NCBI GenBank assembly: GCA_018268755.1
Contig: JAFDVW010000011.1
Span: 208,230-272,229, forward strand
Source: Acidobacteriota bacterium
GTDB lineage: Bacteria; Acidobacteriota; Terriglobia; Terriglobales; Acidobacteriaceae
DNA length: 64,000 bases
Direction of reading: 5' to 3'
A model generated the notes under the pieces. That model was not told the origin of the DNA and searched no databases. It saw only the letters and a program-made list of their open reading frames with translations. Positions 26,268-34,342 of the stretch are shown here, piece after piece (position 1 is the stretch's first letter; the number at the start of each line of letters is the position of its first letter). A program made the translations under genes and the position numbers.

Positions 26268-29003
26268 TTACTTGGTTCTTCCGCCCTCCACCTTCAGCTT
26301 ATCGGACGCTGCCGCCTGCGCCGCCGCCAGACGCGCGGTCAGCACGCGGAAGGGCGAGCAAGAAACATAGTTTAGGCCGGTCTTGTAGCAGAACTCGACG
26401 GAGGATGGTTCTCCGCCGTGTTCGCCGCAGATGCCGACCTTCAGGTTGGAACGGGTCTTGCGGCCCCGTTCCGTGGCCATTTTTACCAGCTGACCCACGC
26501 CTTCCTGGTCGAGCACAGCGAAGGGATCCTGCTTCAGGATGCCTTCCGCCAGGTAGGTGGGGAGCACCTTGTTGATGTCGTCACGCGAGAAGCCAAACGT
26601 GGTCTGGGTGAGGTCATTGGTGCCGAAGGAGAAGAACTGGGCTTCCTTGGCGATCTCATCGGCTACCAGAGCGGCGCGCGGCAACTCGATCATGGTGCCC
26701 ACCATGTATTCGACGGTGGTTTCCTTTTCGTCGAACACTTCCTTGGCCACGCGGTGCACGATGGCCGCCTGGTTCGCCATTTCCTTCAGGGTGGCGGTCA
26801 GCGGGATCATGACCTCGGGCAGGACCTTGACGCCATCTTTGGCCACGGCCACGGCCGCTTCGAAGATGGCGCGCGCCTGCATCTCGGTGATTTCGGGATA
26901 GGTGATGCCGAGACGGCAGCCGCGATGGCCCAGCATGGGGTTGAACTCATGCAGCTGTTCGACGCGGCGCAGCAAGGTGCGCAGCTCTTTGAGCTTAGGT
27001 GACTTCGGCTTGGTGGCCTCGAGCACGGCGATCTCCACCATGAGGTCTTCGCGGCGGGGCAGGAACTCGTGCAGCGGCGGATCGAGGGTGCGGATAGTGA
27101 CCGGGAAGCCGTCCATGGCGCGGAAGACGCCGATGAAGTCCTTGCGCTGCAAGGGCAGCAGCTTCTTCAGGGCAGCGCGGCGGTCTTTCTCCGTGCTGGC
27201 CAGAATCATGGCCCGCATGTGCGGCAGCTTTTCTTCGCCGAAGAACATGTGTTCGGTACGGCAAAGTCCAATGCCCTCTGCTCCGAAGGCGCGGGCCTGG
27301 ATGGCGTCGCGGGGAATGTCGGCATTGGCGCGGACCTTCATCGTGCGGAAAGGTTCCGACCATCCCATGAGCTTCTGCAATTCAGGATCGTCGGGAGAAG
27401 CTTCCAGCGTGCCGAGCTTGCCCTTGATGACGCGGCCAGTGGTGCCGTCGAGCGAAATCCAGTCGCCCGGCTTGAAGACCTGGCCCTTTACCTGCATTTC
27501 ACGCTTCTTCTCGTCGACGTGGATGTCGCCCGCGCCGGCCACGCAGCACTTGCCCATGCCGCGGGTGACGACGGCGGCGTGGCTGGTCATGCCGCCACGC
27601 GAGGTGAGAATGCCGGCGGCCACTTCCATGCCGTGGATGTCTTCCGGCGTGGTCTCGGCGCGAACCAGGATAACGGGATTCTTCTTGGCGCCGTGTCCGG
27701 CTTTTTCCACGGCTTCGTCGGCGGTGAAGACGATCTGGCCCACGGCGGCGCCGGGAGAAGCCGGCAGGCCGGTGGCGAGCACTTCCACCTTGGACTTTTT
27801 CTCATCGAGGCGGGGCACCAGGAAGTCGTAGAGCTGGTTGGGCTCGACGCGGAAGATGGCTTCTTCCTTGGTGATCAAGCCTTCTTCGACCATCTGGATG
27901 GCCACGCGCACGGCGGCGCGGCCGGTGCGCTTGCCATTGCGGGTCTGCAGCATGTAGAGACGGCCGTCCTGGATGGTGAACTCGAAGTCCTGCATGTCGC
28001 GATAGTGTTTTTCCATGCGCGTGGTGATCTCGCGCAGCTGGTTGTACACGTCGGGCATGATCTTATGCAGTTCGGAGATGTGGACCGGGGTGCGAACGCC
28101 GGAGACCACGTCCTCGCCCTGCGCGTTCAGCAGGAACTCACCGTAGAATTCCTTCTCGCCGGTGGCGGGGTTGCGGGTGAAGCCGACGCCGGTGCCGCTG
28201 GTGTCGCCCAGGTTGCCGAACACCATGGCCTGTACGTTGACCGCGGTGCCGAGCATGTCATCAATGTTGTTGATGCGGCGATAGTGCTTGGCGCGATCGT
28301 TCTGCCAGGAACGGAACACGGCGTCGCGCGCCATTTCCAGCTGTTTGTGCGGGTCCTGCGGGAAGTCTTCCTTGGTGTGCTTTTTGACGACTTTCTTGTA
28401 GTCGGCGATGACTTCCTTGAGCGCCTTGGCGTCCAGTTCGGTATCGAGCTTGGCTTTCTTCTGTTTTTTCTTGCCGTCGAAGGCTTCCTCGAAATCATGC
28501 TTGGGGATATCGAGCACCACGGAGCCAAACATCTGGATCAGGCGGCGATAGGAGTCGTAAGCGAAGCGCGGGTTGTTGCTGCGTTTGGCCAGGGCCTCGA
28601 CGCTCTCGTCGTTCAGGCCCAGGTTGAGGATGGTGTCCATCATGCCGGGCATGGAGAACTTTGCGCCGGAGCGCACGCTGACCAGCAGGGGATTGTCGCC
28701 TTTACCCAGCTTCTGGCCCTGCAGACCCTCCAGCTTGGTGAGCGCCTCATCCATCTGGCGGTCCACTTCGGCCGAGGTGGCGCCGCTGCGCATATACTCC
28801 CGACAAGCTTCCGTCTGGATGGTGAATCCGGGGGGAACGGGCAAGCCGGCGTTGGTCATCTCGGCCAGGCCGGCGCCTTTGCCGCCCAGGTCGTCCTTCA
28901 TTTTGCCGTGTCCATCGGCCTTGCCTCCGCCAAAGGAGTACACGTATTTAATTGCGCCGCTTTTTTTGTTCTCGACTGCTGATTCGGGGAGCGTCGTTGC
29001 CAT
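26268..29003 (-). CDS. ppdK: Pyruvate, phosphate dikinase
   Basis: A 911-residue PPDK, the usual length for the family. It interconverts pyruvate, ATP and Pi with PEP, AMP and PPi in the cytoplasm. The N-terminal ATP-grasp domain starts with YVYSFGGGKADG and DDLGGKGAGLAEMTNAGLPV. The central swivel domain carries the phospho-accepting His in GGMTSHAAVVTRGMGKCCVAG. The C-terminal PEP/pyruvate barrel includes GIGLCRTEHMFF, FNPMLGHRGCRLGI, FFSFGTNDLTQTTFGFSRDD and GICGEHGG. ATG 29003 has AAAGGAA upstream. It follows glyS by 13 bp, so glyQ-glyS-ppdK is probably one operon, a grouping also seen in other bacteria. Confidence 0.96.
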   Translation of the reverse strand: MATTLPESAVENKKSGAIKYVYSFGGGKADGHGKMKDDLGGKGAGLAEMTNAGLPVPPGFTIQTEACREYMRSGATSAEVDRQMDEALTKLEGLQGQKLGKGDNPLLVSVRSGAKFSMPGMMDTILNLGLNDESVEALAKRSNNPRFAYDSYRRLIQMFGSVVLDIPKHDFEEAFDGKKKQKKAKLDTELDAKALKEVIADYKKVVKKHTKEDFPQDPHKQLEMARDAVFRSWQNDRAKHYRRINNIDDMLGTAVNVQAMVFGNLGDTSGTGVGFTRNPATGEKEFYGEFLLNAQGEDVVSGVRTPVHISELHKIMPDVYNQLREITTRMEKHYRDMQDFEFTIQDGRLYMLQTRNGKRTGRAAVRVAIQMVEEGLITKEEAIFRVEPNQLYDFLVPRLDEKKSKVEVLATGLPASPGAAVGQIVFTADEAVEKAGHGAKKNPVILVRAETTPEDIHGMEVAAGILTSRGGMTSHAAVVTRGMGKCCVAGAGDIHVDEKKREMQVKGQVFKPGDWISLDGTTGRVIKGKLGTLEASPDDPELQKLMGWSEPFRTMKVRANADIPRDAIQARAFGAEGIGLCRTEHMFFGEEKLPHMRAMILASTEKDRRAALKKLLPLQRKDFIGVFRAMDGFPVTIRTLDPPLHEFLPRREDLMVEIAVLEATKPKSPKLKELRTLLRRVEQLHEFNPMLGHRGCRLGITYPEITEMQARAIFEAAVAVAKDGVKVLPEVMIPLTATLKEMANQAAIVHRVAKEVFDEKETTVEYMVGTMIELPRAALVADEIAKEAQFFSFGTNDLTQTTFGFSRDDINKVLPTYLAEGILKQDPFAVLDQEGVGQLVKMATERGRKTRSNLKVGICGEHGGEPSSVEFCYKTGLNYVSCSPFRVLTARLAAAQAAASDKLKVEGGRTK

Positions 29004-29016
29004 AGTGGTTCCTTTT

Positions 29017-31167
29017 CTAGTTAGAAGATTCTTTAGGGCCTTCGGTTACGATTTCAGAAAAATCGGCAATGGTAGAGAATTCCTTAAGCAGGGTTTGCAA
29101 TAAAGACAGCCGGTTCGCGCGTACCTTCTCGTCCTCCACCATCACCATGACCTGGTCAAAGAACTTGTCGACGACCGGACGCAAGCGGGAAATTTCCAGC
29201 AGGGCGGGCTCATATTCCTGGCCGGCGCGCAGGGCCTCCACGGCCTTGGCGGTCAGGGGGATTTGCCCGGCCAGCTCTTTTTCGGCCGCTTCCTGCAGGA
29301 GATTGGAATCAGGAGCGGCAGCTATTTGTTTCTTGCTTTCCTGTGCCTGGCGGAGGATGTTTTTCACTCGCTTGAAGGCCACGGAGAGCGATTCGAAATC
29401 AGGGGAAGGGCGGACCTTGGTGACCGCCTCGGCGCGGGCCACGGCGTCCACCACATTCTCCGCCCCTGCCGCCAGCACTGCGTTCACCACGTCGTATTTG
29501 AAGCCCAGCGTATCGCGCAAGTAGAACTCCAGCCGTTCCCGGAAGAAGCTGCCGGTGGCCGAGGCGAAATCTTTATTGCCGAATTTTTTTTCGGCGGGCG
29601 AGCCGGCATATTCCGCGCGCGCGTCCTGCACCAGTTCGGTCAGGCGGAAGGGGAGCTTGTGCTCGGCGATGGTCTTCACGATGGCGTTGGCCTGGCGGCG
29701 CAGCGCAAAAGGGTCCTTGGAGCCGCTGGGAACCAGGCCCAGGGCGAACATGCCGGCGATGGTATCGGCCTTATCCCCTACGGAAAGCACCGCGCCTTCC
29801 AGGCTGCGGGGGACGGAATCTTCCATGGATTCGGGCTTGTAGTGGTCGTAGATGACGTCGGCAATGGCCAGGCGGGTGGCGGCCGGCAGCTCGGAGTCCA
29901 GTTCCTGTTCGCGGGCGTAGAGGCCGCCCACGATGCCCTGCAGTTCGGTGAACTCCTTGACCAGTTCGGTGGTGAGATCGGTTTTGGCCAGGAGCGCCGC
30001 TTTGTGCACCACGCCGGGACGGACGGCAATGTTGTTCTGGCGCACAATTTCACTGAGCCAGCTGCACAGGCGTTGCACGCGAATGGTCTTTTCGTAGTAG
30101 CTTCCCAGATCTTTCTGGAAGGTGACGTTCTTGAGCAGCCCGACCCGGTCAAGCAGCGAGCGTTTCTGGTCGGTCTGCCAGAAGAAGCGGGCATCGTTGA
30201 AACGCGCGCGCAATACGCGGGCATTGCCGTGGCGGATGATCCCCTCGCGGTCGCCCTCCGTGTTCAGCACAGCCAGGAAGTGCGGCATGAGCTTGTGCTG
30301 GGCATCTTCCACGGCAAAATATTTCTGGTGGTCGCGCATCACCGTGACCAGCACCTCTTCCGGCAAAGAAAGGAACTCGGGATCGAAGTCGCCCAGAATG
30401 ACGGTGGGGAACTCGGTGAGGTCGGTGACGGTGTCGAGCAGGGAATCATCCTGGCGCAGGAAGCCGTTCGCCAGCCGCGCTGTCAGGCTGAGCTGCTCGG
30501 CGATGAGCATTTTGCGCACGTCGCGGCCCATGACCTTGGCGGCGTAAAGTTCTTCCACGTAGGTGCCGGGGCGGGAGATGCGAACGCTGGCTTCGCCCAG
30601 CAGGCGGTGGCCGCGCGAAGTGTTGCCGGCGCGCACCCCGTCAAACTCCAGGGGGACCACCTGGTCATCGAGCAGCGCGACCAGCCAGCGCACCGGGCGC
30701 ACAAAGCGCTCGCTTGGCTTGCGCCAATACATGTTTTTCGGCCAATAGATGAAGGCAATTTCTTTGGGGAGCGCCTCGGCCAGAATTTCCGCGCTGCTGC
30801 GGCCTTTTTTTGTGACCTTGGCGGCGAGATATTCGCCCTTGGGGGTGGTCACCCGCTCGAGTTGCGAGATCTCCACGCCGGCTTTTTTCGCGAAGGCATG
30901 GGCCGCGGGCGTAGGCTCACCGTTTTTGAAGGCCACGCTGAGCGAAGGGCCGGTCAGTTGTTCGGTGATATCGGGCTGAGCGGCGGGAATGCCGGGAGCA
31001 ATCACGGCCAGGCGGCGAGGGGTGTCAAAGCCGCTGACCGCTTCGGCGGCCGGCAGCCGTTCCCGCACCAGCAAGTCGTGGATCCGTTTTTCCAATTCCG
31101 CGGCAGCGGTTTGAATCATCCGCGCCGGGATTTCTTCGGTTCCGATTTCGAGCAGAAAATCAGGCAT
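29017..31167 (-). CDS. glyS: Glycyl-tRNA synthetase beta subunit
   Basis: A 716-residue beta subunit of the bacterial alpha2-beta2 glycyl-tRNA synthetase, which binds tRNA-Gly and is needed for charging. The N-terminus DFLLEIGTEEIPARMI is diagnostic, as are the internal segments NMYWRKPSERFVRPVRWLVA and VTVMRDHQKYFAVED and the HD-like region IVGGLYAREQELD. The C-terminal anticodon-binding part ends FFDQVMVMVEDEKVRANRLS. It lies 76 bp after glyQ and directly before ppdK. Confidence 0.96.
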   Translation of the reverse strand: MPDFLLEIGTEEIPARMIQTAAAELEKRIHDLLVRERLPAAEAVSGFDTPRRLAVIAPGIPAAQPDITEQLTGPSLSVAFKNGEPTPAAHAFAKKAGVEISQLERVTTPKGEYLAAKVTKKGRSSAEILAEALPKEIAFIYWPKNMYWRKPSERFVRPVRWLVALLDDQVVPLEFDGVRAGNTSRGHRLLGEASVRISRPGTYVEELYAAKVMGRDVRKMLIAEQLSLTARLANGFLRQDDSLLDTVTDLTEFPTVILGDFDPEFLSLPEEVLVTVMRDHQKYFAVEDAQHKLMPHFLAVLNTEGDREGIIRHGNARVLRARFNDARFFWQTDQKRSLLDRVGLLKNVTFQKDLGSYYEKTIRVQRLCSWLSEIVRQNNIAVRPGVVHKAALLAKTDLTTELVKEFTELQGIVGGLYAREQELDSELPAATRLAIADVIYDHYKPESMEDSVPRSLEGAVLSVGDKADTIAGMFALGLVPSGSKDPFALRRQANAIVKTIAEHKLPFRLTELVQDARAEYAGSPAEKKFGNKDFASATGSFFRERLEFYLRDTLGFKYDVVNAVLAAGAENVVDAVARAEAVTKVRPSPDFESLSVAFKRVKNILRQAQESKKQIAAAPDSNLLQEAAEKELAGQIPLTAKAVEALRAGQEYEPALLEISRLRPVVDKFFDQVMVMVEDEKVRANRLSLLQTLLKEFSTIADFSEIVTEGPKESSN

Positions 31168-31243
31168 TTGGCTGGCAGTCTATCTTCCCAAATCTAAGGA
31201 TGAGCTGCCTGTGCGTAGAATCACAGGCAAGCGTGTGACGGAT

Positions 31244-32251
31244 TTACGATACCGGGGCCGTTTCTTGCTTGCTCTTTTTTGCCACAGGGGACGCCTCTGC
31301 CGGCGCCGGTTCGTCCTGGTGCTGGTCCACCCAGGCTTTAGCAATGCCGACCGCCAGGGCACGCACGCGGGCAATCACCCCCACCCGCTCGGTGACTGAG
31401 ATCGCGCCCCGCGCGTCCAGGATGTTGAACATGTGCGAGCACTTGAGGCACAGATCGTAGGCCCCCAGCAAGGGAAAGCGGTTCTTGTCCCAGGAGCCTG
31501 CTTCGGCTGGGGCTTTGCGGTGCGCGGCGTATTGATCGATCAAGCCCTTGCACTCGGCCTCGCACAGCTCAAAGTGTTTCCAGGCGCTGGCGACGTCGGC
31601 CAACTCAAAGTTGTAGACGGAAAATTGCAACTCGTCGGCCAGCCGCACATCGCCGTACTTCACTTCGTGGCCACTTTCCGGATCGCGCGCCCACACAATG
31701 TCATAGATGGAATCCACGTCCTGCAGGAAAGCTCCAATGCGCTCCAGACCATAGGTCAACTCGACCGAAATGGGATCTAGATCGACGCCGCCGCACTGCT
31801 GAAAGTAGGTGAACTGCGTGATCTCGAGACCATCGAGCATGACCTGCCAGCCAATGCCCCACGCGCCCAGCGTGGGCGACTCCCAGTTGTCCTCTTCAAA
31901 CTTAATGTCGTGCTGGTGCAGGTCGATGCCGATCGCGCCCAGCGACTCCAGGTAGAGCTCCTGGATGTTCTCCGGCGGGGGCTTCAGGATGACCTGCAGC
32001 TGCATGTGCTTGAACAGACGGTTGGGGTTCTCGCCGTAGCGGCCGTCCGCCGGACGCCGCGAAGGCTGCACATAAGCGACTTTGTAGGGGGTAGGCCCGA
32101 GCACGCGCAGAAAAGTTTCCGGGGCCATGGTGCCAGCGCCGACTTCCACATCGTAGGGCTGCTGCAAGACGCAGCCACGCTGCGCCCAAAAGGTCTGCAG
32201 GCGAAGAATTAATTCCTGAAAGGTCAGCGATTTAGGCCGGGTGGAGGTCAT
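31244..32251 (-). CDS. glyQ: Glycyl-tRNA synthetase alpha subunit
   Basis: A 335-residue class II synthetase catalytic subunit that forms glycyl-adenylate. Motifs [71 protein letters not shown] and [12 protein letters not shown] match GlyQ closely. ATG 32251 aligns with the usual N-terminus; a longer GTG frame to 32296 is open but adds residues that relatives lack. The C-terminal tail after the helical domain is a low-complexity Ala/Glu/Lys stretch. First gene of the probable glyQ-glyS-ppdK operon. Confidence 0.96.
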   Translation of the reverse strand: MTSTRPKSLTFQELILRLQTFWAQRGCVLQQPYDVEVGAGTMAPETFLRVLGPTPYKVAYVQPSRRPADGRYGENPNRLFKHMQLQVILKPPPENIQELYLESLGAIGIDLHQHDIKFEEDNWESPTLGAWGIGWQVMLDGLEITQFTYFQQCGGVDLDPISVELTYGLERIGAFLQDVDSIYDIVWARDPESGHEVKYGDVRLADELQFSVYNFELADVASAWKHFELCEAECKGLIDQYAAHRKAPAEAGSWDKNRFPLLGAYDLCLKCSHMFNILDARGAISVTERVGVIARVRALAVGIAKAWVDQHQDEPAPAEASPVAKKSKQETAPVS

Positions 32252-32411
32252 GAATGCCGTTTGCGTTGTGCCTTTGCCTGGTACGGCCGGGCGCACTGCG
32301 ACCGTTACCCACTTTTCCAGGTGCCTTGGGAGCCAAGCAGGCTAACTCACGATTGTAATGGAAGGCGGGGCAGCCGTCAGCAGGAAGTGGGAGAATTCAT
32401 CCACAAACCGG

Positions 32412-32693
32412 TTAGGCAAACTGTAAGCGTTTTACCTTGATACGATCAGCATGAACTTGTGCGAGATCGTAATGTGCCTGCTGGGTTAGCCAAGTTTCCG
32501 CGCGGCCGCCAAAAACCTTCGCAAGACGGACGGCCATTTCCGGGGAAATTCCGCGCTTCCCATTTACCAGCTCCGAGAGAGTCGTGCGTGTGACGCCCAA
32601 GGCCTCTGCTGCCTGAGTAATCGTCAGTCCTAAAGGTTCAATACACTGCCGCAGCACAAAACCGCCGGGGTGCGGTGGATTTTTCATGGACAC
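32412..32693 (-). CDS. higA: HigA-type antitoxin
   Basis: A 93-residue XRE helix-turn-helix protein of the HigA addiction-module family ([59 protein letters not shown]). It should bind the toxin encoded just upstream and repress the operon. A GTG start at 32693 has GAGGAG 8 bp upstream that overlaps the end of the toxin gene; ATG 32687 is in frame but further from it. Toxin-before-antitoxin order is typical of higBA. Confidence 0.92.
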   Translation of the reverse strand: MSMKNPPHPGGFVLRQCIEPLGLTITQAAEALGVTRTTLSELVNGKRGISPEMAVRLAKVFGGRAETWLTQQAHYDLAQVHADRIKVKRLQFA

Positions 32694-32705
32694 GATGAGT
32701 GCTCC

Positions 32706-32987
32706 TCAGGAATGGTAATCAAGGTAATTCACGTCCCATATATCGCCATCTGTAAAGCGAAAGAGGACTCGCCAATTGGCTCGAACGACGATAGCCCAAT
32801 AACCTTTCAAGTCGCCCTTCAGCGTATGCAACCGAAACCCCGGTAAATCGAGGTCCGAGACCTCGGTAGCCACATCCAATCGGGCCAGGATATCCCGCAG
32901 CTTTTCCGCATGCTCCCCTAATACACCACGCGGATCATCAGCTTCATGTAAGCGCTTCAGTCCTTTATGACGGATTGACTGAATCAT
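32706..32987 (-). CDS. higB: HigB-type mRNA interferase toxin
   Basis: A 93-residue RelE/ParE-superfamily protein of the HigB family (MIQSIRHKGLKRLHEADD, LDLPGFRLHTLKGDLKGYWA, VRANWRVLFRF, DIWDVNYLDYH). Such toxins cleave mRNA on the ribosome. It precedes higA with a 12-bp gap. The pair sits between recO and glyQ, two genes that are often adjacent, so the module was probably inserted there. The key basic and aromatic residues of the fold are intact, and the toxin looks functional. Confidence 0.92.
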   Translation of the reverse strand: MIQSIRHKGLKRLHEADDPRGVLGEHAEKLRDILARLDVATEVSDLDLPGFRLHTLKGDLKGYWAIVVRANWRVLFRFTDGDIWDVNYLDYHS

Positions 32988-33025
32988 TGTTTATTGTAAT
33001 GTGTTACGTAACGTATAACAATACT
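32988..33025 (-). promoter_or_regulatory. higBA promoter/operator
   Basis: The 38 bp between recO and higB are AT-rich and hold a perfect 10-bp palindrome GTTACGTAAC (33003-33012) flanked by TGTTA (33002-33006) and TAACA (33016-33020). This suits autoregulation by HigA. Confidence 0.5.
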
Positions 33026-33769
33026 CTATCCACTGACCTTTTCCAGCATGCCGGCGGTGACCAGCTTCTTTTCCAGATGGCGCTGCAGAATTTGCAGCAG
33101 GAACTTGCGCAGGTCGGCCCCGCGTTCCCGGGGCCAGAGTTCCCCCGCGAATTTCTCAATGGGCGCGCGGAACATTTGGGCCGCCAGCAGGCGCGATTCC
33201 GGGGAGAGCTCGGAAGACGCCAGACGCTTATCGTCGGGACACATGAGGCCGTCGGCCAGGGCGTGGTAGTAAGCGCGATTGCCGTTCAGATCGCGGCCAC
33301 AGGCCACGCATTCGGAAAGGTCGGGCAGGAAGCCGGTCAGGCGGGTGAGCCAGAGTTCAAAGTAGGTGACCGGCATCCAGATGGCCGGGCCGCGCAGTGC
33401 GCCCAGCACTGCTAATCCCAAGCGGAAGATGGCGTCGTTGGCTTCGCGGTCGGGAAGCAGCTCATCGAGCAGTTCCGCCACGTGCCCCAGGGCGACGGCG
33501 CGGGCGTACGTGACCTCGGTGGCTAGCGGCGACTCCAGTACCTCGCAGGAGTCAAGGCGGGTGAGTTCCTGGCGCTCGCGGTCCTCATACAACGCGCGAA
33601 CGTAGGTGAGGGGCTCGAGCGCTCCGCCAAAGCGGCGTTTGGACTTTTTGGCCGAGCGCGCCACCCCCCGCACCTTCCCCTCCAGACGGGTGAAGAGCGT
33701 GACCAGCAGGTCCGCCTCCCGCATGGGATAGGTGCGCAGCACGATGGCCTCGGATTCTTTGAGGGGCAT
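33026..33769 (-). CDS. recO: DNA repair protein RecO
   Basis: A 247-residue RecO, which helps load RecA onto gapped DNA with RecF and RecR. The N-terminal OB fold (EAIVLRTYPMREADLLVTLF, GKVRGVARSAKKSKRRFGGA) and the helical zinc-finger domain (CVACGRDLNG, with a third Cys in LMCPDD) are present. A four-Cys zinc site is only partly kept. ATG 33769 is chosen because it gives the standard N-terminus; the open frame extends 15 codons upstream. higBA lies directly downstream. Confidence 0.93.
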   Translation of the reverse strand: MPLKESEAIVLRTYPMREADLLVTLFTRLEGKVRGVARSAKKSKRRFGGALEPLTYVRALYEDRERQELTRLDSCEVLESPLATEVTYARAVALGHVAELLDELLPDREANDAIFRLGLAVLGALRGPAIWMPVTYFELWLTRLTGFLPDLSECVACGRDLNGNRAYYHALADGLMCPDDKRLASSELSPESRLLAAQMFRAPIEKFAGELWPRERGADLRKFLLQILQRHLEKKLVTAGMLEKVSG

Positions 33770-33779
33770 AGAGACCGCT

Positions 33780-33880
33780 GTTGGCCCTTGGCCGTTAGCT
33801 GTTGGCCAAACCACAGGGGAGAGTGTACATCCGGAAACTCAAAGTCTGGGCCAACGACTAACGGCGGAAGGCCAACGACT
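33780..33880. repeat. Two inverted copies of a GGCCAAC-N-CTAACGG type dispersed repeat
   Basis: Copies at about 33782-33811 and 33850-33879 point toward each other. The core (GGCCAACGACTAACGGC and variants) recurs at 40397-40428 and, in weaker form, at 36420-36445. The elements lie only in gaps between genes. Confidence 0.45.
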
Positions 33881-33893
33881 GCTCCAAAAGCAA

Positions 33894-33919
33894 AAGGCGC
33901 ACACATGCGTGTGCGCCTT
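33894..33919 (-). terminator. Intrinsic terminator of the ferredoxin gene
   Basis: An 11-bp perfect stem (AAGGCGCACAC and GTGTGCGCCTT) with a 4-nt loop starts 19 bp beyond the ferredoxin stop. On the minus strand it is followed by the T-rich stretch TTGCTTTTGG. Confidence 0.75.
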
Positions 33920-33938
33920 CGCGAAACCAGGATATCGA

Positions 33939-34199
33939 CTACCGGCCGTAGTACTGGGCGTTACGCTCGGTGAAGTGCTTCCACTTTTCCGGCAGGTCGT
34001 CGAGGGCAAAGATGGCCGACACCGGGCAGACCGGCACGCAGGCGCCGCAGTCGATGCACTCTACCGGGTCAATGTAAAGCATCTCTTCCGTGGCGTGGGC
34101 TTCCTCGTCCTTCTTAGGGTGGATGCAATCCACCGGGCAGGCATCCACGCAGGCGGTGTCTTTGGTGCCGATACAGGGCTCAGCAATTACGTAAGCCAT
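33939..34199 (-). CDS. Ferredoxin with two Fe-S clusters (7Fe/8Fe type)
   Basis: An 86-residue soluble electron carrier. Eight cysteines fall in two sets: CIGTKDTACVDACPVDCIHP (Cys-x7-Cys-x3-Cys-x3-Cys) and CIDCGACVPVCP (the classical Cys-x2-Cys-x2-Cys-x3-Cys-Pro). The spacing and the tail DLPEKWKHFTERNAQYY resemble the seven-iron ferredoxins of Thermus and Mycobacterium. ATG 34199 is preceded by AGGAG and matches family N-termini (MAYVIAEPCIG). It stands alone, with its own terminator. Confidence 0.94.
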   Translation of the reverse strand: MAYVIAEPCIGTKDTACVDACPVDCIHPKKDEEAHATEEMLYIDPVECIDCGACVPVCPVSAIFALDDLPEKWKHFTERNAQYYGR

Positions 34200-34342
34200 A
34201 AAGTAGCGTCTCCTATCAGGTTGCGGAACTCTACGGAACTGCACATTCTAGCAAGAACCGGGCTGTGGGTACAGATGACTTCATTCCACGGTATGAAATT
34301 GGCAGCGAAACGCCGGGATGCGCCGGTGGCCTGGATTCAGCG

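Noticed and set aside
27069..31197. Very long plus-strand frames across ppdK and glyS
   Set aside because: They lie antisense to strongly conserved enzymes and show only composition-driven protein sequence.
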